Below, one piece after another: positions 1 to 9,172 of a DNA stretch of 11,164 nucleotides; the stretch's first letter is position 1, and each line of letters opens with the position of its first letter. Source of the DNA: Gammaproteobacteria bacterium UBA5338 (lineage in GTDB: Bacteria; Pseudomonadota; Gammaproteobacteria; Pseudomonadales; UBA5862); contig DHQM01000248.1 in NCBI GenBank assembly GCA_002408105.1, positions 1 through 11,164 on the forward strand, written 5' to 3'. The translations under genes and the position numbers were made by a program. The notes beneath the pieces were generated by a model. It was not told the origin of the DNA. It worked only from the letters and a program-made list of their open reading frames with translations, and did not search any database.

Positions 1-1008
1 ACCATGACCCGAACCGGGAAGGTGCCGCGGCTGACCCAGCACCGGGAAGAGCCCGAGCTGTCTCTGTCTCCGGAGGACGCCGACCGACTGGGGTGCAAAG
101 CGGGCGACCTCGTTGAGGTTGAAAATGAGCGAGGCCGCCTCGTTCTGCGTTTGCGGTTGGACCCTGGCATGCAGTCGGGGCAGGCCTTCGCGCCCATCCA
201 CTGGAACGACCAATACGCCGCCCATGCACGCGTGGGTCAGCTCATCGCGGCTGTGACCGACCCCCATTCCGGGCAGCCGGAATTCAAACAGACCGCCGTG
301 CGGGTTTCGCCTTACCAACCCGCCTGGCAAGGCTTTCTCGTTACACGCGGCCCGATTCCCGCACCTGCGGTGGACTACTGGGTACGCCTCGAACGGCCCC
401 AGTGCGCTCGGTTCGAATTGGCGGATCGGCGCCCGGTCCAGGATTTTCGGCAGTGGCTGCTGGAGCACACCAGTACGCCCTTGGGGATCGATTCCCGCGA
501 CGCCACGGTACTTGAGTACTCCGACACGGGAACCGGGCGCACACGCCTCGCGCTCATTGCCGACGACCGGCTCCAAGCCGTCGCCTACCTGGACCCAGCC
601 GGAAGACTCCCGCCTCGGGACTGGATTGAAGAGCAGTTTCACGCCGACCAACTGCCTATCGAGCAACGCCGTGCCCTGCTCGCCGGCCGCCCAAGCTCAG
701 GCTTGCAGGATACGGGGCCGGTCATTTGCTCCTGCTTTCAGGTCGGAAAACACAGCATTCTGGACGTGATCACCCGCCAGGGCGCCACCAACGTCGAACA
801 AATCGGTGCCCAGCTGCAGGCCGGAACCAATTGCGGCTCCTGCATACCGGAACTGCGCAACCTGATCGCGGATGCGAATGCCGCTGCCGACTCCACTGCG
901 CCAGTTGAAGCTCCGGCCGGCATCACCGTCGATGAGGTTTCCGGTGCAGCGCCACAGCCAACCCAACCCGACGCGCGATCGGCAGTGTCCGGCCGCAGCG
1001 GTGATTGA
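1..1008 (+). CDS. nasA: Assimilatory nitrate reductase, large subunit, C-terminal part (5' end outside window)
   Basis: This is the end of a molybdopterin (bis-MGD) oxidoreductase that reduces nitrate to nitrite for nitrogen assimilation in the cytoplasm. The reading frame is open from base 1, and the ATG at base 4 is internal: it lies in the TMTRTGKVPRL stretch that opens the molybdopterin-dinucleotide-binding domain of NasA proteins. Numbering from that Met, residues 1 to about 105 are this domain. Residues 240-290 form a BFD-like [2Fe-2S] domain with Cys242, Cys244, Cys277 and Cys280 (C-x-C-x32-C-x2-C), which in the NasA family is thought to pass electrons to the active site. The last 45 residues are Ala/Pro-rich and look disordered. 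The N-terminal [4Fe-4S] and catalytic domains lie outside the window. The stop is TGA, and the porin gene follows after 40 bases, probably in the same transcript. The BFD domain argues against NapA or formate dehydrogenase. Confidence 0.88.
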   Translation, partial: TMTRTGKVPRLTQHREEPELSLSPEDADRLGCKAGDLVEVENERGRLVLRLRLDPGMQSGQAFAPIHWNDQYAAHARVGQLIAAVTDPHSGQPEFKQTAVRVSPYQPAWQGFLVTRGPIPAPAVDYWVRLERPQCARFELADRRPVQDFRQWLLEHTSTPLGIDSRDATVLEYSDTGTGRTRLALIADDRLQAVAYLDPAGRLPPRDWIEEQFHADQLPIEQRRALLAGRPSSGLQDTGPVICSCFQVGKHSILDVITRQGATNVEQIGAQLQAGTNCGSCIPELRNLIADANAAADSTAPVEAPAGITVDEVSGAAPQPTQPDARSAVSGRSGD

Positions 1009-1048
1009 ACCCCAAAACCGAAGTGTCTTACCCTGAGGAGTACAGCGA

Positions 1049-2272
1049 ATGACAACCACACCATCCCCCGCATGGATCGCGAAAGCCAGCTGCGCCGCAC
1101 TGTTGGGTCAGGCCCTGCTTGCGCCCACGGCGACTGCGAGCGCGCCCTGGGTGGGCGCCCTCACTGACGGCGACGTCAAGCTGCACCTGCGCTACCGCTT
1201 CGAATCGGTGGACCAGGACGGCATTGACAAGGACGCAAGCGCGTCAACACTCAAGACGCGGATCACCTACACCACAGCCCCCTGGCAAGGCTTTCAGGGA
1301 AAGCTCGAGTTCGATGACGTGACAGCATTGGGCGGGGAAGCCTACAACAGCACCGCAAACGGTAAGGGCCAGTACCCGGTGGTGGCGGACCCAGCAGGCA
1401 CCGAGGTAAACCAGGCCTGGATTCGCTATTCACAGGAGCCGTTCTCGGTCACTGCCGGGCGGCAGCGCATTCTGCTGGACAACCAGCGTTTTGTGGGTGG
1501 GGTTGGCTGGCGCCAAAACGAGCAGACCTATGATGGGCTCTCTGCGACCTTCAACCCCGTCGAAAACCTGGATCTGTTCTATGCGTACGTGCACAACGTG
1601 AACCGGATTTTTGGGCCGGAAAACATGCTCGAAGCGCCCGATTTCGGCGGCGACATTCACCTGCTGAACGCGGCGTATGACTGTGACTGGCTGGGCCGGG
1701 TGTCAGGGTATGCGTATTTGCTGGATTTCGAGGATGCCGCTGCACTTTCCAGTGCGACCTACGGTGTGCGCCTGGACGGCAAATACAAAACCGGGGAGCA
1801 CAGCCTGCTGTACACCGCCGAATACGCGATGCAATCGGACCATGGCGACAACCCCGCCAGCTACGACGCTGACTACTACCACCTGGTGGGTGGGCTCGCA
1901 CTGCCACAAGCCACCTTCAAGGTTGGGTACGAAGTGCTCGGCAGTGACGATGGCGTGAGCTTCAAAACACCACTGGCGACCGGCCACGCATTCCAGGGCT
2001 TTTCCGACAAGTTCCTGCTGACCCCGCCGGACGGAATCGAAGACCTGTACGTCTCCGCATCAACCACCGTCCAGGGCACCAAGCTCACCGCCACCTACCA
2101 CGACTTTTCGGCAGAAACCGGCGGTGAGGACTACGGCAGCGAGATCGACATCGTCGTTGCCCGCAAATTCTGTGACCACTACACCGCAATGCTGAAGTAC
2201 GCCAAGTACAGCAGCGACGACTATGCGACCGACACCGACAAGCTGTGGCTTTCGGTTGCAGCCACGTTCTAG
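1049..2272 (+). CDS. Outer-membrane porin, alginate-export-like family, possibly for nitrate uptake
   Basis: This 407-residue protein begins with a signal peptide: Lys12, a hydrophobic stretch at 14-26, and a likely cleavage near Ala30 (ATA). The rest alternates aromatic and polar residues like a beta barrel and ends in Phe407, the usual terminal residue recognised by the BAM complex. Two stretches are typical of the alginate-export-like (AlgE-type) barrel family: GRQRILLDNQRFVGGVGWRQ at 137-156, and FKTPLATGHAFQGFSDKF at 305-322 followed by a TPPDGIEDLYV segment. The family name does not mean alginate is the substrate, and no alginate gene is present here. Its position 40 bases after nasA suggests it admits nitrate or another anion; that is inference. 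The start is supported by GAGGAG at 1035-1040, 8 bases before the ATG. A strong terminator lies 51 bases after the stop. Family call fairly sure, substrate unknown. Confidence 0.82.
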   Translation: MTTTPSPAWIAKASCAALLGQALLAPTATASAPWVGALTDGDVKLHLRYRFESVDQDGIDKDASASTLKTRITYTTAPWQGFQGKLEFDDVTALGGEAYNSTANGKGQYPVVADPAGTEVNQAWIRYSQEPFSVTAGRQRILLDNQRFVGGVGWRQNEQTYDGLSATFNPVENLDLFYAYVHNVNRIFGPENMLEAPDFGGDIHLLNAAYDCDWLGRVSGYAYLLDFEDAAALSSATYGVRLDGKYKTGEHSLLYTAEYAMQSDHGDNPASYDADYYHLVGGLALPQATFKVGYEVLGSDDGVSFKTPLATGHAFQGFSDKFLLTPPDGIEDLYVSASTTVQGTKLTATYHDFSAETGGEDYGSEIDIVVARKFCDHYTAMLKYAKYSSDDYATDTDKLWLSVAATF

Positions 2273-2323
2273 CACTCAATAGGCGTGGTCTCCAGTAGGC
2301 CACCTTCAAATACGAGGCGCTGC

Positions 2324-2359
2324 AACCCGCCGGGTGACAAGCACCCGGCGGGTTTCTTT
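2324..2359 (+). terminator. Intrinsic terminator after the nitrate reductase-porin unit
   Basis: A perfect 13-bp stem (AACCCGCCGGGTG at 2324-2336 pairing with CACCCGGCGGGTT at 2342-2354) closes a 5-base loop (ACAAG). A T-rich tail, TTTCTTTC, begins within the 3' stem end at 2353. It lies 51 bases after the porin stop and ends the nasA-porin transcript. The stem is nearly symmetrical, but the T-rich side supports plus-strand use. Confidence 0.85.
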
Positions 2360-2369
2360 CATTCAAGAC

Positions 2370-2398
2370 TTGGCCTCGGTCCAGCCAATCCTTAGACT
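2370..2398 (+). promoter_or_regulatory. Weak candidate sigma70 promoter for the hydrolase gene
   Basis: TTGGCC (2370-2375) and TAGACT (2393-2398) are separated by 17 bases, each matching 4 of 6 consensus positions. The site lies just downstream of the terminator and about 95 bases before the hydrolase start, where a promoter for an isolated gene is needed. The match is modest and could be chance. Confidence 0.25.
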
Positions 2399-2492
2399 GC
2401 GCGAACAACAATTAGAAGTGTGGAATCTGGCCGCTCAGGCTTGCGCCAGTCCATCGCCCAGAACCCGGATCCGTTTGCGAAGAGACCACCCC

Positions 2493-3359
2493 ATGCACCC
2501 AACCGCCCCGGAGTGGTTTTTGGATGCCATTCAATGCCGCTCGCAGAGCTGCTTTGTCGAAGTCGATGGCTGTCCAATCCACTACCAACACTGGACCAAC
2601 AGCGGTGCGCCCGCATTGGTCCTCATCCACGGATACGCAGCCCACAGCCATTGGTGGGATTTCATCGCCCCGCAGCTGTTGGACCGCTACCAGGTGGTCG
2701 CCCTGGACCTGTCCGGTTGCGGAGACAGCGGGCACCGGGCGCACTACAGCCTGGAGCGATTCGCCCGTGAAGTCGCTGCAGTTGCCGAGCACGCCGAGCT
2801 ACCGATGCCGTTCGGCGTGGTCGCCCACAGCTTTGGAGGTGGGGTGGCGCTCAAAACCGCCGGACAAATGCCCAAAGCGCTGGCCGGTCTTGTCCTGGTG
2901 GACTCTGCGGTGGTTCGCCCGCCAACTTCCGGCGGGCGCCGCAGGTCCATCGGGGCGCTGCCACCGGTTTTGTTCCACGATCGAGACACCGCCTTGGAGC
3001 GCTTCCGGTTGGTTCCACCGCAACCCTGTGCCAACCGGTTTTTATTGCACCACATCGCCAGCCATTCGCTGCGCGCAGCAGAAGGGGGCTGGACCTGGAA
3101 GACGGACCCGCGGTTTCTCGCCAACTTCGTTGGAGAAGACCAAACCGACACCTTGATGCAACTGCAAACGCGCCTGGCGGTGCTCTACGGATCACTGAGC
3201 ACGAGTTTTCGAACCGACGTCAGGGAATACATGGCCTATGTGGCGCCGGCCGAAACTGAGTTTGTCGCGGTGGCCGGAGCCCACCACCACGTGTTTCTCG
3301 ACCAGCCGATCGCCTTTTGCAATCAACTCAAGACCACATTGGCGCCTTGGTGGGGGTGA
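2493..3359 (+). CDS. Alpha/beta hydrolase fold protein
   Basis: This 288-residue protein has the alpha/beta hydrolase fold, is probably cytoplasmic (no signal peptide seen), and its substrate is unknown. The oxyanion-hole motif is HGYAAHSHWWD at 46-56. The nucleophile elbow is AHSFGGG with Ser113, Ala replacing the usual first Gly. The catalytic His is probably His265 in AGAHHHVFLDQP (261-272), by its spacing to Asp270 and Pro272. The usual acid after strand 7 is missing: that turn reads YGSLSTSF (232-239), with Ser236 where Asp is expected. Asp137, in LVLVDS at the end of strand 6, could take over. The frame is open back to an ATG at 2334, but that lies inside the terminator hairpin, and homology starts only after Met 2493, which has a weak purine-rich AGAGA at 2481-2485 upstream. 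The gene stands alone and converges on secF, 56 bases away. Esterase, lipase or dehalogenase-like activity is possible. Confidence 0.8.
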   Translation: MHPTAPEWFLDAIQCRSQSCFVEVDGCPIHYQHWTNSGAPALVLIHGYAAHSHWWDFIAPQLLDRYQVVALDLSGCGDSGHRAHYSLERFAREVAAVAEHAELPMPFGVVAHSFGGGVALKTAGQMPKALAGLVLVDSAVVRPPTSGGRRRSIGALPPVLFHDRDTALERFRLVPPQPCANRFLLHHIASHSLRAAEGGWTWKTDPRFLANFVGEDQTDTLMQLQTRLAVLYGSLSTSFRTDVREYMAYVAPAETEFVAVAGAHHHVFLDQPIAFCNQLKTTLAPWWG

Positions 3360-3415
3360 CTCGCCGCGGTGCGCCACGCACCCCGCCCAAGTCACACCAC
3401 AGCCCCACCGAAAAA

Positions 3416-4336
3416 CTAGGGCCGGTCGTCTAGCTCAGCGCCCTCTTTCACCGGGACCAGCAAGTCTTCACGGGCAATGCCCATCGTCAGCAGCAGGTTG
3501 GAAGCAACGTAGATCGAGGAATAGGTTCCGACCACCACCCCGATGATCAACGCCAGGGCGAAGTGGTGGATGGTTTCACCGCCGAAAAAGAACAGTGCCA
3601 ACAGCACCAGTAGGGTGGTGAGCGAAGTGATCAGCGTGCGCTCAATCGTTTGATTGAGCGACAGGTTGATGACCTCGGCGGGACTGCCCTTGCGCACCTT
3701 GCGAAAGTTCTCACGAATGCGGTCTGAGACCACGATGGTGTCATTGAGCGAATAGCCGATCAGCGCCAGCAACGCCGCCAACACCGTCAGATCGAACTCG
3801 AACTGAAACAACGAGAAGATCCCCAAGGTCACCACCACGTCATGCACCAGCGCCGCCACGGCGCCGAAGGCAAACTTGTACTGAAACCGAAACGCGATGT
3901 ACCCCATCACCACCACGAGCGCCAGCAGCAAGGCCAAGCCACCCTGTTCGCGCAGCTCTTCACCGACCTGCGCGCCCACGTACTCAGAGCGCTGCAACTG
4001 CACCAGCCCCTCGGCGTTTGCTTGTAAGACCTCCGCCACCTGGTCACCAAGGCTCGGTTGAAACTGTTCCGCCATGCGGATCAGCAGGTCCTGCTCGGTG
4101 CCAAAGTACTGCACCCGGGCGTCCGCAAAGCCCGCATCGGCAAGCTGGGTGCGCACCGCCGCCAGATCCACTGGTTCGGAATAGCGCAACTCAACCAAGG
4201 CGCCGCCGGTGAAATCGAGGCCAAGGTTCAGTTGCCGCACACCCAGGGACACTGCAGAGAGCACCACCAGCGCGATCGAAAGGGCAGCCGCCAAACGGCG
4301 CAGCCCCATAAAATCCAAGTCATTGGTTGGCTTCAC
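3416..4336 (-). CDS. secF: Protein translocase subunit SecF
   Basis: SecF is the inner-membrane partner of SecD. Together with YajC they use the proton-motive force to help finish export of proteins through SecYEG. The 306-residue protein has an N-terminal membrane segment (about 14-33), the LGLDFTGG motif at 38-45, a periplasmic P4 domain to about residue 130, and five further membrane segments from about 133 to 288. The family motif GYSLNDTIVVSDRIREN is at 194-210 and LNQTIERTL at 227-235. Length is close to E. coli SecF (323). The start is a GTG with a strong Shine-Dalgarno overlapping the secD stop; the next candidate, Met10, would cut into the conserved N-terminus. It is the last gene of the operon. 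Its end faces the hydrolase gene across 56 bases with no clear terminator. Confidence 0.97.
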   Translation of the reverse strand: MKPTNDLDFMGLRRLAAALSIALVVLSAVSLGVRQLNLGLDFTGGALVELRYSEPVDLAAVRTQLADAGFADARVQYFGTEQDLLIRMAEQFQPSLGDQVAEVLQANAEGLVQLQRSEYVGAQVGEELREQGGLALLLALVVVMGYIAFRFQYKFAFGAVAALVHDVVVTLGIFSLFQFEFDLTVLAALLALIGYSLNDTIVVSDRIRENFRKVRKGSPAEVINLSLNQTIERTLITSLTTLLVLLALFFFGGETIHHFALALIIGVVVGTYSSIYVASNLLLTMGIAREDLLVPVKEGAELDDRP

Positions 4337-4343
4337 CGGAGAA

Positions 4344-4350
4344 CTTCCTT
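4344..4350 (-). promoter_or_regulatory. Ribosome binding site that fixes the secF GTG start
   Basis: On the minus strand AAGGAAG starts inside the secD stop codon (TAAGGAAG) and ends 7 bases before the GTG at 4336. This strong site at ideal spacing decides for the GTG over the internal ATG nine codons later. It places secF translation directly behind secD termination, so the two are probably translationally coupled. Confidence 0.8.
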
Positions 4351-6211
4351 AGATCGCGAGCCGATCGACACGCCGGCCACCGTACATCCAGTTGACCACC
4401 ATTCGCGTGCCCAGGATCGCGGTGAACATTGAAGTGAGGATGCCAATGGACAGGGTGACCGCGAACCCCTTGATCGGGCCGGTGCCCACCGCATAAAGAA
4501 TCAAGGCCACGATCAGGGTCGTGAGGTTGGCATCAAAAATGGTGGTGAAGGCCCGTTCGAACCCCGCATTGATGGCCGCCTGGGGCGACATGCGGTTCGC
4601 GAGTTCTTCGCGAATGCGCGCGAAAATGAGCACATTGGCGTCGACCGCCATTCCCACGGTCAGGACGATTCCTGCGATGCCCGGCAGGGTGAGCGTCGCT
4701 GAAAGCACAGACATCACCGCGATCAGCAGCACCAGATTGGCCATCAAGGCTAGGTTGGCCGCAAGTCCGAATAGCTTGTAGTAGAGCCCCATAAAGACCA
4801 GCACCAACCCCATGCCCACCAACACAGAACGGGTACCCAAGGCGATGTTTTCCTTGCCGAGGCTGGGGCCCACGGTGCGTTCTTCAATGAACCGCATCGG
4901 CGCAGCCAACGCCCCAGCGCGCAGCAGAAGCGCCAGCTCGGCTGCCTCTTGGGGACTGTCGAGGCCGGTCACCCTGAAATTGCGTCCGAGCGCACTCTGT
5001 ACGGTTGCCAGACTGATGATGGTGCGGTCGGTGTAGGTGACCGGTTCGCGAACCGCTTCACCATCGCGCTCTTGCTCGTCGTAGCGCACTTTCTGCTCCA
5101 CAAAAAGCACGCCCAAGCGCCGACCCACATTGCTTCGGGTCGCCTGGTGCATGCGACGCCCGCCTTCGCTGTCCAGGCTGATGTTGACCTGTGGCATGCC
5201 GTTTTCGTCGTAGCCACTCTGTGCGTTGGCGACGTTTTCACCGGTGGCGACGATTTCGCGCTCCAGCTCTGCGCTGCCTCTGGTCGGGTCGCGAAAACCA
5301 AAGCGCTCCGAGCCGGGGGCATCGTCCCCCGCGTCGGCCTCCAGCCGAAACTCGAGGTTTGCGGTCTTACCAAGAATGTTCTTGGCCTGGGCGGTGTCCT
5401 GAACGCCCGGCAGTTCCACCACAATCCGGTCGCGCCCTTGCCGCTGAACCAAGGGTTCAGCAACTCCCAGTTCGTTGACTCGGTTGCGCAAGGTTGTCAG
5501 GTTTTGCGAGACCGCGTAGTCGACCAGTTGGTCGAGGGCACCTTCACTGAACCGCAGTTCGAGCAGCCAGGCCCCATCGGCCTCCCGGGCTGCGACAACC
5601 CATTGGTCGTACTGATCCTGGATCCAGTCACGGGCCGCCGAGCGGGCCTCTGGGTCAGCGAACCTGAGCGAAATCCCCTGCCCGTTCGGCAGCAGGCCAA
5701 CTTCTCGGTAGCGGATGCGCGCTTCGCGCAACCCGCGTTGAATCTCTGTTTGGTAGATGCTCAGGCGCTGTCCGATGGCGGTGGCGAGATCCACTTCCAT
5801 CAGAAAATGGACGCCGCCGGAGAGGTCAAGTCCGAGTTTCATCGGCTTGGCACCGAGGGCCCGCAGCCAATCGGGGGTTGTGGCTGCCAAATTGAGGGCG
5901 ACGATGTAGGCCTCCCGGGTTGAATTCAAGGTGCGCTCAATCACCTCCTTGGCAGCCAACTGTTGGTTGCGGTCACTCAGGCGAACCAGCGCATTGCCTC
6001 CGTCCAACACGGCCTCTTTCACTGCGATGTCGGCACGCTCCAAGGCCACCCGCACCTGGTCGAGGGCGGCGTTGCTCACCGCCTCACCGCTTTGCAAACG
6101 AGAGACCTGCACCGCTGCATCATCAGGGAAAAGATTGGGTGCTGCGTACAGCAAACCAGCACCAAGGACGAGCAGAACGAGCAGGTTCTTCCAGAGAGGG
6201 AAACGATTCAC
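4349..6211 (-). CDS. secD: Protein translocase subunit SecD
   Basis: SecD is the large subunit of the inner-membrane SecDF complex, which pulls exported proteins into the periplasm using the proton gradient. From the chosen start it has 620 residues (E. coli 615). Residues 2-22 hold the N-terminal RFPLWKNLLVLLVLGAGLLY membrane helix. LGLDLSGG is at 126-133, and a complete periplasmic P1 domain spans roughly 30-450. Five membrane segments follow, including GIVLTVGMAVDANVLIFARI (514-533). Asp524 in AVDANV corresponds to the proton-path Asp519 of E. coli. I chose GTG 6211 because it gives exactly the family N-terminus MNRFPLW. The frame is open to a TTG at 6268, which lacks a ribosome site and adds 19 unmatched residues. 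The ribosome site before GTG 6211 (TAGG at 6227-6224) is weak. The gap to yajC is 69 bases and to secF 12. Confidence 0.97.
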   Translation of the reverse strand: MNRFPLWKNLLVLLVLGAGLLYAAPNLFPDDAAVQVSRLQSGEAVSNAALDQVRVALERADIAVKEAVLDGGNALVRLSDRNQQLAAKEVIERTLNSTREAYIVALNLAATTPDWLRALGAKPMKLGLDLSGGVHFLMEVDLATAIGQRLSIYQTEIQRGLREARIRYREVGLLPNGQGISLRFADPEARSAARDWIQDQYDQWVVAAREADGAWLLELRFSEGALDQLVDYAVSQNLTTLRNRVNELGVAEPLVQRQGRDRIVVELPGVQDTAQAKNILGKTANLEFRLEADAGDDAPGSERFGFRDPTRGSAELEREIVATGENVANAQSGYDENGMPQVNISLDSEGGRRMHQATRSNVGRRLGVLFVEQKVRYDEQERDGEAVREPVTYTDRTIISLATVQSALGRNFRVTGLDSPQEAAELALLLRAGALAAPMRFIEERTVGPSLGKENIALGTRSVLVGMGLVLVFMGLYYKLFGLAANLALMANLVLLIAVMSVLSATLTLPGIAGIVLTVGMAVDANVLIFARIREELANRMSPQAAINAGFERAFTTIFDANLTTLIVALILYAVGTGPIKGFAVTLSIGILTSMFTAILGTRMVVNWMYGGRRVDRLAI

Positions 6212-6280
6212 AACGAAACTCTGCCTACGGAGCCCCTCGTCCCGAGCGGAACAAGGCAGTTGGGCCAAATCGGCCGGCGA

Positions 6281-6622
6281 TTAGATCGATTTCAGGGTGC
6301 CTTTGGGCAAGGTGGCACTGACCGCTTGGCGCTGTACTTTCAATTCAACGTTGTCGGCCACCTGAACCACGATGAAGTCATCTTCCACCTTGGTGACCTT
6401 GCCCACGAGTCCGCCACTGGTCAGCACTTCATCGCCTTTGGACAGGCCACTGACGAGCGCCTTGTGGGCCTTGGCGCGCTTGCTCTGCGGACGCCAGACA
6501 ATGAAATAGAAGAGCGCGACAAAGCCCACAAGCATGGCGATGTTGATGAACTCTGCGCCGGGGGGTGGCCCACCGGCTGGGGCTTCGGCATACGCCGGCG
6601 TGATCAGGCCAAGGATCGGCAT
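6281..6622 (-). CDS. yajC: Preprotein translocase accessory subunit YajC
   Basis: YajC is a small single-pass inner-membrane protein that associates with SecD and SecF. The 113-residue product (E. coli 110) has a short N-terminal stretch with an AYAEAP signal-like sequence, and one membrane helix at about 25-43 (NIAMLVGFVALFYFIVW). Next comes the conserved RPQSKRAKAHK segment, then a small cytoplasmic beta domain (GLSKGDEVLTSGGLVGKV). The frame stays open 25 codons further upstream, but those codons overlap the end of tgt. ATG 6622 matches the family start and has GGAG 10 bases before it. It begins 4 bases after the tgt stop, so co-transcription is nearly certain. Confidence 0.96.
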   Translation of the reverse strand: MPILGLITPAYAEAPAGGPPPGAEFINIAMLVGFVALFYFIVWRPQSKRAKAHKALVSGLSKGDEVLTSGGLVGKVTKVEDDFIVVQVADNVELKVQRQAVSATLPKGTLKSI

Positions 6623-6626
6623 ACAG

Positions 6627-8847
<2,221 letters not shown>

Positions 8848-8919
8848 CGGCATCGGGTTTGGGGCCATTCGGGAGGCGCGCAGGGTACCGGAAGCGGCGA
8901 GTGGGCGCCAACCATTGGA

Positions 8920-8947
8920 TTGACCGGCCGTGGCGCGCAGCTATAAT
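8920..8947 (+). promoter_or_regulatory. Strong sigma70 promoter of tRNA-Leu
   Basis: TTGACC (-35, 8920-8925; 5 of 6) and a perfect TATAAT (-10, 8942-8947) are separated by 16 bases. The predicted transcript start is near 8954, about 4 bases before the mature tRNA. The stretch after the -10 (GGCGCGCT) is G+C-rich, as in stable-RNA promoters under stringent control by ppGpp and DksA. Confidence 0.85.
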
Positions 8948-8957
8948 GGCGCGCTCA

Positions 8958-9044
8958 GCCGGGGTGGCGAAACTGGTAGACGCGCCAGACTCAAAATCTG
9001 GTGGTGGCAACACCGTGTCGGTTCGACTCCGACCCTCGGCACCA
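8958..9044 (+). tRNA. tRNA-Leu (anticodon CAA, reads UUG)
   Basis: The 87-base gene folds as a class II tRNA. The acceptor stem GCCGGGG pairs with CCTCGGC (one G-U). The anticodon stem CCAGA/TCTGG closes the loop CTCAAAA, with anticodon CAA at 8992-8994. A long variable arm follows, as expected for Leu. The T arm is GTCGG-TTCGACT-CCGAC, the discriminator is A9041, and CCA is encoded at 9042-9044. It is very like E. coli leuX. No clear terminator follows, so readthrough towards ppk1 is possible. Confidence 0.97.
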
Positions 9045-9103
9045 GCATTTCTGTCTGTCTCCACACTTGTCTGCCACTCAGGGCCCTGGCCTCCACTGCT
9101 TGG

Positions 9104-9137
9104 CTGTCATGAAAGATCCACCAGCTTTGGACATACT
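9104..9137 (+). promoter_or_regulatory. Possible PhoB box and -10 element upstream of ppk1
   Basis: CTGTCAT at 9104-9110 matches the first half of the Pho box exactly. It is followed by GAAA and a poor second half, GATCCAC (3 of 7). Exactly 10 bases after this 18-base site comes CATACT (9132-9137), a 4-of-6 match to the -10 element, and 10 bases is the usual Pho-box-to--10 distance. Transcription would start near 9144 and leave a leader of about 29 bases. PhoB control of ppk is known in enteric bacteria. The second half-site is weak, so this is only a candidate. Confidence 0.3.
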
Positions 9138-9172
9138 GCCTGGCTGGTTGTTGAATTTCCCTGTTGAGCCTC

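Noticed and set aside
2334..2492. N-terminal extension of the hydrolase from ATG 2334
   Set aside because: That start lies inside the terminator hairpin, and the 53 extra residues show no hydrolase-like sequence.
3368..3382. Hairpin GGTGCG-CCA-CGCACC in the convergent gap between the hydrolase and secF
   Set aside because: It has only 6 bp and a 3-base loop, with no T run on either side in the right place, so I do not call it a terminator. How the two converging transcripts end is not clear from the sequence.
4949..5923. A 324-residue plus-strand frame opposite secD
   Set aside because: It lies wholly within the periplasmic P1 domain and following segments of a well-conserved SecD, and shows no recognisable domain or ribosome site.
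9020..9060. tRNA-Leu 3' end as an integration (attachment) site
   Set aside because: Leu tRNA genes are common targets, but no integrase gene or second copy of the tRNA 3' end is in the window, and ppk1 follows directly.
9079..9088. 10-base palindrome CAGGGCCCTG between the tRNA and ppk1
   Set aside because: It has no loop, T run or matching repeat nearby, and is too short to mean anything in G+C-rich DNA.
9120..9148. ACCAGC/GCTGGT repeat as a terminator for the tRNA transcript
   Set aside because: The stem has only 6 bp with a 17-base loop and no T run after it.
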